NCBI GenBank assembly: GCA_023053545.1
Contig: JAKZAN010000058.1
Location: 62,001 to 126,000, forward strand
DNA length: 64,000 nucleotides
Source of the DNA: Lepidurus packardi
Lineage: Eukaryota > Arthropoda > Branchiopoda > Notostraca > Triopsidae
Direction: 5' to 3'
A program made the position numbers and the translations under genes. Below the pieces are notes generated by a model, which was not told the origin of the DNA, searched no databases, and saw only the letters and a list, made by a program, of their open reading frames with translations. This document shows, piece after piece, positions 53,660-64,000 of this stretch (within the stretch, counting starts at the first letter, position 1; each line of letters opens with the position of its first letter).

Positions 53660-56224
53660 CTTACAGACTGAAATTATTCCTTATGGACTTAACTAATTCC
53701 GTAAGGAATGAATTAATTAATTACGGACTGAAATAATTCCTTACGGACTGAATTAATTCCTTACGGACTGAATTAATTCCTTACGGACTGAATTAATTCC
53801 TTACGGACTGAATTAATTCCTTACCGACTGTATTAATTCCTTTCTTACTGAATTAATTCCTTAAGGACTGAATTAATTCCTTAATTAATTCCTTACGGAC
53901 TGAATTAATTTCATACGGACTGAATTAATTCATTACGGACTTAATTAATCCAATACGTACTGAACTTATTCATTACGGACTGAATTATTTCCTTACGGAC
54001 TGAATTAATTCTTTAGGATTGATTGAATTCCTTTCTTACTGAATTAATTCCTTACGGACTGAATTAATTCCTTACGGACTTAATTAATTCCGTAAGGAAT
54101 GAATTAATTAATTACGGACTGAAATCATTCCTTACGGAATGAATTAATTCCTTACGGACTTCATTAATTCCTTTCGGACTGAATTAATACCTTACGGACT
54201 TAATTAATTCCTTACGGACTTAATTAATTCACTACGGACTGAATTAATACCTTACGGACTGAATTAAATCCTTACGGACAGAATTAATTCCTTACGGACT
54301 GAATTAATTCCTTACGGACTGAATTAATTCCTTACGGACTGAATTAATTCTTTACGGACTGAATTAATTCCTTACGGACTGAATTAATACCTTACGGACT
54401 GAATTAAATCCTTACGGACTGAATTAATTCCTTACGGAATGAATTAATTCCTTACGGACTGAATTAATTCCTTACGGACTGAATTAATTCCTTACGGACT
54501 GAATTAATTCCTTACGGATTGAATTATTTCCTTACGGACTGAATTAATTCTTTAGGATTGATTGAATTCCTTTCTTACGGAATTAATTCCTTACGGACTG
54601 AATTAATTCCTTACGGAATGAATTAATTCCTTACGGACTTAATTATTTCCTTACGGACTGAATTAATTCTTTAGGATTGATTGAATTCCTTTCTTACTGA
54701 ATTAATTCCTTACGGACTGAATTAATTCCTTGCGGACTGAATTAATTCATTACCGACATAATTAAATCCTTACAGACTGAAATTATTCCTTATGGACTTA
54801 ACTAATTCCGTAAGGAATGAATTAATTAATTACGGACTGAAATAATTCCTTACGGACTGAATTAATTCCTTACGGACTGAATTAATTCCTTACGGACTGA
54901 ATTAATTCCTTACGGACTGAATTAATTCCTTAGGGACTGTATTAATTCCTGTCTTACTGAATTAATTCCTTAAGGACTGAATTAATTTCATACGGACTGA
55001 ATTAATTCATTACGGACTTAATTAATCCAATACGTACTGAACTTATTCATTACGGACTGAATTATTTCCTTACGGACTGAATTAATTCTTTAGGATTGAT
55101 TGAATTCCTTTCTTACTGAATTAATTCCTTACGGACTGAATTAATTCCTTACGGACTGAATTAATTCCTTACGGACTGAATTAATTCCTTACGGACTGAA
55201 TTAATTCCTTACGGACTGAATTAATACCTTACGGACAGAATTAATTCCTTACGGACTGAATTAATTCCTTACGGACTGAATTAATTCCTTACGGACTGAA
55301 TTAATTCCTTACGGACTGAATTAATTCCTTACGGACTGAATTAATACCTTACGGACTGAATTAAATCCTTACGGACTGAATTAATTCCTTACGGACTGAA
55401 TTAATTCCTTACGGACTGAATTAATTCCTTACGGACTGAATTAATTCCTTACGGACTGAATTAATTCCTTACGGACTGAATTATTTCCTTACGGACTGAA
55501 TTAATTCTTTAGGATTGATTGAATTCCTTTCTTACGGAATTAATTCCTTACGGACTGAATTAATTCCTTACGGACTGAATTAATTCCTTACGGACTTAAT
55601 TATTTCCTTACGGACTGAATTAATTCTTTAGGATTGATTGAATTCCTTTCTTACTGAATTAATTCCTTACGGACTGAATTAATTCCTTGCGGACTGAATT
55701 AATTCATTACCGACATAATTAAATCCTTACAGACTGAAATTATTCCTTATGGACTTAACTAATTCCGTAAGGAATGAATTAATTAATTACGGACTGAAAT
55801 AATTCCTTACGGACTGAATTAATTCCTTACGGACTGAATTAATTCCTTACGGACTGAATTAATTCCTTACGGACTGAATTAATTCCTTACGGACTGTATT
55901 AATTCCTTTCTTACTGAATTAATTCCTTAAGGACTGAATTAATTTCATACGGACTGAATTAATTCATTACGGACTTGATTAATCCAATACGTACTGAACT
56001 TATTCATTACGGACTGAATTATTTCCTTACGGACTGAATTAATTCTTTAGGATTGATTGAATTCCTTTCTTACTGAATTAATTCCTTACGGACTGAATTA
56101 ATTCCTTACGGACTGAATTAATTCCTTACGGACTTAATTAATTCCGTAAGGAATGAATTAATTAATTACGGACTGAAATAATTCCTTACGGAATGAATTA
56201 ATTCCTTACGGACTTCATTAATTC
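53020..56224 (+). repeat. 7776-bp higher-order repeat, visible part of period 1
   Basis: It recurs from about 60,800 to 64,000. Eight punctuation marks, from 53,558 to 56,043, reappear at 61,334 to 63,819, each exactly 7776 bp later. Private variants move with it: CATTGTGGAC (53,238), CCTTAGGGACTG (54,930), GAAATCATTCC (54,121) and GGACTTGATT (55,972). I noticed one difference, CGTAAGGACTG near 63,921 against CGTAAGGAATG. The partner is cut by the window end. Confidence 0.92.
54062..54105. repeat. 44-bp inverted-core dyad, copy in 7776-bp unit
   Basis: The arms and centre are as in the other copies; it lies about 50 bp after the punctuation monomer at 54,009. The monomer after the dyad reads GAAATCATTCC here, a private change that recurs at the 7776-bp partner near 61,900. 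Confidence 0.85.
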
Positions 56225-56281
56225 CTTACGGACTGAATTAATTCCTTACGGACTTAATTATTTCCTTACGGACTGAATTAA

Positions 56282-59247
56282 TTCTTTAGGATTGATTGAA
56301 TTCCTTTCTTACTGAATTAATTCCTTACGGACTGAATTAATTCCCTACGGACTGAAATAATTCCTTACGGACTTAATTAATTCCGTAAGGAATGAATTAA
56401 TTAATTACGGACTGAAATAATTCCTTACGGACTGAATTAATTCCTTACGGACTGAATTAATTCCTTAATTAATTCCTTACGGACTGAATTAATTTCATAC
56501 GGACTGAATTAATTCCTTACGGACTGAATTAATTCCTTGCGGACTGAATTAATTCATTACCGACATAACTAAATCCTTACAGACTGAAATTATTCCTTAT
56601 GGACTTAACTAATTCCGTAAGGAATGAATTAATTAATTACGGACTGAAATAATTCCTTACGGACTGAATTAATTCCTTACGGACTGAATTAATTCCTTAC
56701 GGACTGAATTAATTCCTTACGGACTGTATTAATTCCTTTCTTACTGAATTAATTCCTTAAGGACTGAATTAATTCCTTAATTAATTCCTTACGGACTGAA
56801 TTAATTTCATACGGACTGAATTAATTCATTACGGACTTAATTAATCCAATACGTACTGAACTTATTCATTACGGACTGAATTATTTCCTTACGGACTGAA
56901 TTAATTCTTTAGGATTGATTGAATTCCTTTCTAACTGAATTAATTCCTTACGGACTGAATTAATTCCTTACGGACTTAATTAATTCCGTAACAAATGAAT
57001 TAATTAATTACGGACTGAAATAATTCCTTACGGAATGAATCAATTCCTTACGGACTTCATTAATTCCTTTCGGACTGAATTAATTCCTTACGGACTTAAT
57101 TAATTCACTACGGACTGAATTAATACCTTACGGACTGAATTAAATCCTTACGGACAGAATTAATTCCTTACGGACTGAATTAATTCCTTACGGACTTAAT
57201 TATTTCCCTACGGACTGAATTAATTCCTTACGGACTTAATTAATTCCGTAAGGAATGAATTAATTAATTACGGACTGAAATAATTCCTTACGGACTGAAT
57301 TAATTCCTTACGGACTGAATTAATTCCTTAATTAATTCCTTACGGACTGAATTAATTTCATACGGACTGAATTAATTCCTTACGGACTGAATTAATTCCT
57401 TACGGACTGAATTAATTCCTTACGGACTGAATTATTTCCTTACGGACTGAATTAATTCTTTAGGATTGATTGAATTCCTTTCTTACCGAATTAATTCCTT
57501 ACGGACTGAATTAATTCCTTACGGACTGAATTAATTCCTTACGGACTGAATTAATTCCTTACGGACTGAATTAATACCTTACGGACTGAATTAAATCCTT
57601 ACGGACTGAATTAATTCCTTACGGACTGAATTAATTCCTTACGGACTGAATTAATTCCTTTCTTACCGAATTAATTCCTTACGGACTGAATTAATTCCTT
57701 ACGGACTGAATTAATTCCTTACGGACTTAATTATTTCCTTACGGACTGAATTAATTCTTTAGGATTGATTGAATTCCTTTCTTACTGAATTAATTCCTTA
57801 CGGACTGAATTAATTCCCTACGGACTGAAATAATTCCTTACGGACTTAATTAATTCCGTAAGGAATGAATTAATTAATTACGGACTGAAATAATTCCTTA
57901 CGGACTGAATTAATTCCTTACGGACTGAATTAATTCCTTAATTAATTCCTTACGGACTGAATTAATTTCATACGGACTGAATTAATTCCTTACGGACTGA
58001 ATTAATTCCTTGCGGACTGAATTAATTCATTACCGACATAACTAAATCCTTACAGACTGAAATTATTCCTTATGGACTTAACTAATTCCGTAAGGAATGA
58101 ATTAATTAATTACGGACTGAAATAATTCCTTACGGACTGAATTAATTCCTTACGGACTGAATTAATTCCTTACGGACTGAATTAATTCCTTACGGACTGT
58201 ATTAATTCCTTTCTTACTGAATTAATTCCTTAAGGACTGAATTAATTCCTTAATTAATTCCTTACGGACTGAATTAATTTCATACGGACTGAATTAATTC
58301 ATTACGGACTTAATTAATCCAATACGTACTGAACTTATTCATTACGGACTGAATTATTTCCTTACGGACTGAATTAATTCTTTAGGATTGATTGAATTCC
58401 TTTCTAACTGAATTAATTCCTTACGGACTGAATTAATTCCTTACGGACTTAATTAATTCCGTAACAAATGAATTAATTAATTACGGACTGAAATAATTCC
58501 TTACGGAATGAATTAATTCCTTACGGACTTCATTAATTCCTTTCGGACTGAATTAATACCTTACGGACTTAATTAATTCCTTACGGACTTAATTAATTCA
58601 CTACGGACTGAATTAATACCTTACGGACTGAATTAAATCCTTACGGACAGAATTAATTCCTTACGGACTGAATTAATTCCTTACGGACTTAATTATTTCC
58701 CTACGGACTGAATTAATTCCTTACGGACTTAATTAATTCCGTAAGGAATGAATTAATTAATTACGGACTGAAATAATTCCTTACGGACTGAATTAATTCC
58801 TTACGGACTGAATTAATTCCTTAATTAATTCCTTACGGACTGAATTAATTTCATACGGACTGAATTAATTCCTTACGGACTGAATTAATTCCTTACGGAC
58901 TGAATTAATTCCTTACGGACTGAATTATTTCCTTACGGACTGAATTAATTCTTTAGGATTGATTGAATTCCTTTCTTACCGAATTAATTCCTTACGGACT
59001 GAATTAATTCCTTACGGACTGAATTAATTCCTTACGGACTGAATTAATTCCTTACGGACTGAATTAATACCTTACGGACTGAATTAAATCCTTACGGACT
59101 GAATTAATTCCTTACGGACTGAATTAATTCCTTACGGACTGAATTAATTCCTTTCTTACCGAATTAATTCCTTACGGACTGAATTAATTCCTTACGGACT
59201 GAATTAATTCCTTACGGACTTAATTATTTCCTTACGGACTGAATTAA
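56282..59247 (+). repeat. 1473/1493-bp tandem duplication (two copies)
   Basis: Copies are 56,282-57,754 and 57,755-59,247. Internal spacings between punctuation marks are 623, 551, 299 and 623, 571, 299. The 20-bp difference is one missing TACCTTACGG monomer near 57,080. Both carry CCGTAACAAATG (near 56,987 and 58,459) and CTTTCTAACTG, variants also seen near 31,530 and 31,470. Confidence 0.87.
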
Positions 59248-60799
59248 TTCTTTAGGATTGATTGAATTCCTTTCTTACTGAATTAATTCCTTACGGACTG
59301 AATTAATTCCTTGCGGACTGAATTAATTCATTACCGACATAATTAAATCCTTACAGACTGAAATTATTCCTTATGGACTTAACTAATTCCGTAAGGAATG
59401 AATTAATTAATTACGGACTGAAATAATTCCTTACGGACTGAATTAATTCCTTACGGACTGAATTAATTCCTTACGGACTGAATTAATTCCTTACGGACTG
59501 TATTAATTCCTTTCTTACTGAATTAATTCCTTAAGGACTGAATTAATTCCTTAATTAATTCCTTACGGACTAAATTAATTTCATACGGACTGAATTTATT
59601 CATTACGGACTTAATTAATCCAATACGTACTGAACTTATTCATTACGGACTGAATTATTTCCTTACGGACTGAATTAATTCTTTAGGATTGATTGAATTC
59701 CTTTCTTACTGAATTAATTCCTTACGGACTGAATTAATTCCTTACGGACTTAATTAATTCCGTAAGGAATTAATTAATTAATTACGGACTGAAATAATTC
59801 CTTACGGAATGAATTAATTCCTTACGGACTTCATTAATTCTTTTCGGACTGAATTAATACCTTACGGACTTAATTAATTCCTTACGGACTTAATTAATTC
59901 ACTACGGACTGAATTAATACCTTACGGACTGAATTAAATCCTTACGGACAGAATTAATTCCTTACGGACTGAATTAATTCCTTACGGACTGAATTAATTC
60001 CTTACGGACTGAATTAATTCCTTACGGACTGAATTATTTCCTTACGGACTGAATTAATTCTTTAGGATTGATTGAATTCCTTTCTTACCGAATTAATTCC
60101 TTACGGACTGAATTAATTCCTTACGGACTGAATTAATTCCTTACGGACTGAATTAATTCCTTACGGACTGAATTAATACCTTACGGACTGAATTAATTCC
60201 TTACGGACTGAATTAATTCCTTACGGACTGAATTAATTCCTTACGGACTGAATTAATTCCTTACGGACTGAATTAATTCCTTACGGACTGAATTATTTCC
60301 TTACGGACTGAATTAATTCTTTAGGATTGATTGAATTCCTTTCTTACGGAATTAATTCCTTACGGACTGAATTAATTCCTTACGGACTGAATTAATTCCT
60401 TACGGACTGAATTAATTCCTTACGGACTGAATTAATTCCTTACGGACTGAATTAATTCCTTACGGACTGAATTATTTCCTTACGGACTGAATTAATTCTT
60501 TAGGATTGATTGAATTCCTTTCTTACGGAATTAATTCCTTACGGACTGAATTAATTCCTTACGGACTGAATTAATTCCTTACGGACTTAATTATTTCCTT
60601 ACGGACTGAATTAATTCTTTAGGATTGATTGAATTCCTTTCTTACTGAATTAATTCCTTACGGACTGAATTAATTCCTTGCGGACTGAATTAATTCATTA
60701 CCGACATAATTAAATCCTTACAGACTGAAATTATTCCTTATGGACTTAACTAATTCCGTAAAGAATGAATCAATTAATTACGGACTGAAATAATTCCTT

Positions 60800-63700
60800 A
60801 CGGACTGAATTAATTCCTTACGGACTGAATTAATTCCTTACGGACTGAATTAATTCATTACCGACATAATTAAATCCTTACAGACTGAAATTATTCCTTA
60901 TGGACTTAACTAATTCCGTAAGGAATGAATTAATTAATTACGGACTGAAATAATTCCTTACGGACTGAATTAATTCCTTACGGACTGAATTAATTCCTTA
61001 CGGACTGATTTAATTCATTGTGGACTTAATTAATTCCGTAAGGAATGAATGAATTAATTACGGACTGAAATAATTCCTTACGGACTGAATTAATTCCTTA
61101 CGGACTGAATTAATTCCTTACGGACTGAATTAATTCCTTACGGACTGAATTAATTCCTTACGGACTGAACTAATACCTTACGGACTGAATTAAATCCTTA
61201 CGGACTGAATTAATTCCTTACGGACTGAATTAATTCCTTTCTTACCGAATTAATTTCTTACGGACTGAATTAATTCCTTACGGACTGAATTAATTCCTTA
61301 CGGACTTAATTATTTCCTTACGGACTGAATTAATTCTTTAGGATTGATTGAATTCCTTTCTTACTGAATTAATTCCTTACGGACTGAATTAATTCCTTGC
61401 GGATTGAATTAATTCATTACCGACATAACTAAATCCTTACAGACTGAAATTATTCCTTATGGACTTAACTAATTCCGTAAGGAATGAATTAATTAATTAC
61501 GGACTGAAATAATTCCTTACGGACTGAATTAATTCCTTACGGACTGAATTAATTCCTTACGGACTGAATTAATTCCTTACGGACTGAATTAATTCCTTAC
61601 GGACTGTATTAATTCCTTTCTTACTGAATTAATTCCTTAAGGACTGAATTAATTCCTTAATTAATTCCTTACGGACTGAATTAATTTCATACGGACTGAA
61701 TTAATTCATTACGGACTTAATTAATCCAATACGTACTGAACTTATTCATTACGGACTGAATTATTTCCTTACGGACTGAATTAATTCTTTAGGATTGATT
61801 GAATTCCTTTCTTACTGAATTAATTCCTTACGGACTGAATTAATTCCTTACGGACTTAATTAATTCCGTAAGGAATGAATTAATTAATTACGGACTGAAA
61901 TCATTCCTTACGGAATGAATTAATTCCTTACGGACTTCATTAATTCCTTTCGGACTGAATTAATACCTTACGGACTTAATTAATTCCTTACGGACTTAAT
62001 TAATTCACTACGGACTGAATTAATACCTTACGGACTGAATTAAATCCTTACGGACAGAATTAATTCCTTACGGACTGAATTAATTCCTTACGGACTGAAT
62101 TAATTCCTTACGGACTGAATTAATTCTTTACGGACTGAATTAATTCCTTACGGACTGAATTAATACCTTACGGACTGAATTAAATCCTTACGGACTGAAT
62201 TAATTCCTTACGGAATGAATTAATTCCTTACGGACTGAATTAATTCCTTACGGACTGAATTAATTCCTTACGGACTGAATTAATTCCTTACGGATTGAAT
62301 TATTTCCTTACGGACTGAATTAATTCTTTAGGATTGATTGAATTCCTTTCTTACGGAATTAATTCCTTACGGACTGAATTAATTCCTTACGGAATGAATT
62401 AATTCCTTACGGACTTAATTATTTCCTTACGGACTGAATTAATTCTTTAGGATTGATTGAATTCCTTTCTTACTGAATTAATTCCTTACGGACTGAATTA
62501 ATTCCTTGCGGACTGAATTAATTCATTACCGACATAATTAAATCCTTACAGACTGAAATTATTCCTTATGGACTTAACTAATTCCGTAAGGAATGAATTA
62601 ATTAATTACGGACTGAAATAATTCCTTACGGACTGAATTAATTCCTTACGGACTGAATTAATTCCTTACGGACTGAATTAATTCCTTACGGACTGAATTA
62701 ATTCCTTAGGGACTGTATTAATTCCTGTCTTACTGAATTAATTCCTTAAGGACTGAATTAATTTCATACGGACTGAATTAATTCATTACGGACTTAATTA
62801 ATCCAATACGTACTGAACTTATTCATTACGGACTGAATTATTTCCTTACGGACTGAATTAATTCTTTAGGATTGATTGAATTCCTTTCTTACTGAATTAA
62901 TTCCTTACGGACTGAATTAATTCCTTACGGACTGAATTAATTCCTTACGGACTGAATTAATTCCTTACGGACTGAATTAATTCCTTACGGACTGAATTAA
63001 TACCTTACGGACAGAATTAATTCCTTACGGACTGAATTAATTCCTTACGGACTGAATTAATTCCTTACGGACTGAATTAATTCCTTACGGACTGAATTAA
63101 TTCCTTACGGACTGAATTAATACCTTACGGACTGAATTAAATCCTTACGGACTGAATTAATTCCTTACGGACTGAATTAATTCCTTACGGACTGAATTAA
63201 TTCCTTACGGACTGAATTAATTCCTTACGGACTGAATTAATTCCTTACGGACTGAATTATTTCCTTACGGACTGAATTAATTCTTTAGGATTGATTGAAT
63301 TCCTTTCTTACGGAATTAATTCCTTACGGACTGAATTAATTCCTTACGGACTGAATTAATTCCTTACGGACTTAATTATTTCCTTACGGACTGAATTAAT
63401 TCTTTAGGATTGATTGAATTCCTTTCTTACTGAATTAATTCCTTACGGACTGAATTAATTCCTTGCGGACTGAATTAATTCATTACCGACATAATTAAAT
63501 CCTTACAGACTGAAATTATTCCTTATGGACTTAACTAATTCCGTAAGGAATGAATTAATTAATTACGGACTGAAATAATTCCTTACGGACTGAATTAATT
63601 CCTTACGGACTGAATTAATTCCTTACGGACTGAATTAATTCCTTACGGACTGAATTAATTCCTTACGGACTGTATTAATTCCTTTCTTACTGAATTAATT

Positions 63701-64000
63701 CCTTAAGGACTGAATTAATTTCATACGGACTGAATTAATTCATTACGGACTTGATTAATCCAATACGTACTGAACTTATTCATTACGGACTGAATTATTT
63801 CCTTACGGACTGAATTAATTCTTTAGGATTGATTGAATTCCTTTCTTACTGAATTAATTCCTTACGGACTGAATTAATTCCTTACGGACTGAATTAATTC
63901 CTTACGGACTTAATTAATTCCGTAAGGACTGAATTAATTAATTACGGACTGAAATAATTCCTTACGGAATGAATTAATTCCTTACGGACTTCATTAATTC
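60800..64000 (+). repeat. 7776-bp higher-order repeat, start of period 2
   Basis: This is the partner of 53,020-56,224. Its left border lies in identical plain monomers near 60,800, just after a CpG-decay cassette with the mutant CCGTAAAGAATG. The CpG-decay cassette then starts again without its first monomer at 60,857, which marks the join. Confidence 0.9.

Larger units (their letters stand above)
1..64000 (+). repeat. 20-bp satellite array, entire window
   Basis: The window is one head-to-tail array of a 20-bp monomer, consensus TTCCTTACGGACTGAATTAA, about 3,200 copies. Every copy runs in the same direction and neither edge reaches unique DNA. The monomer has 7 G or C in 20 and a single CpG (ACGG). 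It contains two dyads: GAATTAATTC across the monomer junction is a perfect 10-bp palindrome, and TCCTTACGGA is an imperfect one (8 of 10 positions). Most copies are exact or one to three substitutions away, and variants recur in fixed order, which defines higher-order repeats. Pure satellite of this length is known from eukaryotic heterochromatin; that placement is inference. I do not recognise the family. Confidence 0.98.
1..64000. other. no coding sequence or RNA gene in window
   Basis: On the + strand each consensus monomer carries TGA and TAA; on the - strand it carries two TAA. Because 20 is not a multiple of three, successive copies move these stops through all frames, so in pure consensus every frame closes within 45-48 bp on both strands. 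Variant monomers keep these stops or swap TGA for TAA (CTTAATTAA). I saw no tRNA or rRNA-like segment, no transposon end and no unique sequence anywhere. The gene-free stretch is therefore the full 64 kb and holds only satellite. Confidence 0.95.
53021..64000 (+). repeat. subfamily II domain with 7776-bp periodicity
   Basis: Subfamily II sequence resumes and runs off the window end. The stretch from about 53.02 kb to 56,224 recurs from about 60.80 kb to 64,000 at an offset of exactly 7776 bp. Inside the first period lies a tandem pair of 1473 and 1493 bp (56,282-59,247). Confidence 0.8.

Noticed and set aside
1..64000. CRISPR array
   Set aside because: Repeats abut with no unique spacers, and the copy number and unit length (20 bp) do not fit.
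1..64000. Iterons of a plasmid or phage replication origin
   Set aside because: Iterons of about 20 bp occur in small numbers next to a replication gene; here there are about 3,200 copies and no gene.
1..64000. Telomeric repeat (some yeasts have units of 16-25 bp)
   Set aside because: The unit is not G/T-rich on one strand, has many internal variants and higher-order structure, and the tract is far too long.
1..64000. CENP-B box
   Set aside because: No match to the TTCG....CGGG core was seen; TTTCGTACGG shares only TTCG.
1..64000. Heat-shock elements or homeodomain sites as regulatory features
   Set aside because: GAA/TTC and TAAT words occur in every monomer because of the consensus itself, so their presence says nothing about regulation.
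1..64000. Assembly artefact or sequencing concatemer
   Set aside because: The ordered variants, private substitutions and subfamily domains are not expected from an artefact. Copy numbers of the near-identical duplications could still be wrong and need raw reads.
1..64000. Inverted array segments
   Set aside because: I searched for monomers in the opposite orientation and found only the 12-nt inverted core inside otherwise forward monomers.

Overview
The whole 64,000-base window is one uninterrupted satellite DNA array. The monomer is 20 bp, best read on the + strand as TTCCTTACGGACTGAATTAA (35% GC, one CpG). It repeats head to tail roughly 3,200 times, always in the same orientation, and both window edges lie inside the array. 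I see no gene, RNA gene, transposon, CRISPR array or unique sequence. In the consensus, stop codons close all six frames about every 45-48 bp. Megabase-style arrays with higher-order structure point to eukaryotic heterochromatin (pericentromeric, subtelomeric or similar) in a long-read assembly. I do not recognise this monomer and cannot name the organism.

The array is not a monotonous run. A small set of variant monomers recurs in fixed order as modules: (1) a 19-bp monomer plus a CpG-less partner that carries an EcoRI site and punctuates the array about 150 times; (2) a monomer whose core has become the exact reverse complement of the normal core, giving a 44-bp near-perfect palindrome; (3) a 12-bp shortened monomer that creates a PacI site; (4) a CGTACG palindrome module; (5) a six-monomer cassette carrying CpG-decay changes; (6) a TACGTA module just upstream of many punctuation marks; (7) a ClaI (ATCGAT) module. 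Nearly all length differences between related blocks are whole multiples of 20 bp, apart from fixed -1, -8 and -6 steps made by the shortened monomers.

Layout: about 1-15,440 is subfamily I (19-bp monomer reading GATTGACT or GATTGATT, CGTACG modules, no CpG-decay cassette). About 15,440-22,350 alternates subfamily I and II blocks. About 22,350-39,700 is subfamily II (CpG-decay cassette, TACGTA module). About 39,700-53,020 interleaves subfamily III (ClaI module, 14-bp monomer, 8-bp microrepeat) with II blocks. About 53,020-64,000 is subfamily II again.

On top of this lie many direct segmental duplications with exact offsets. The clearest are 300, 339, 730, 890, 958, 1077, 1129, 1400, 1473/1493, 1500, 2371, 3184, 6216/6376 and 7776 bp. 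Several copies share private substitutions, so their order can be read: the 3184-bp tandem pair at 45.2-51.5 kb arose after the 6.2-6.4-kb duplication that made its ancestor. The pattern fits an actively turning-over array shaped by unequal exchange or replication-based duplication. All coordinates and differences were read by eye; identities are estimates, not alignments.
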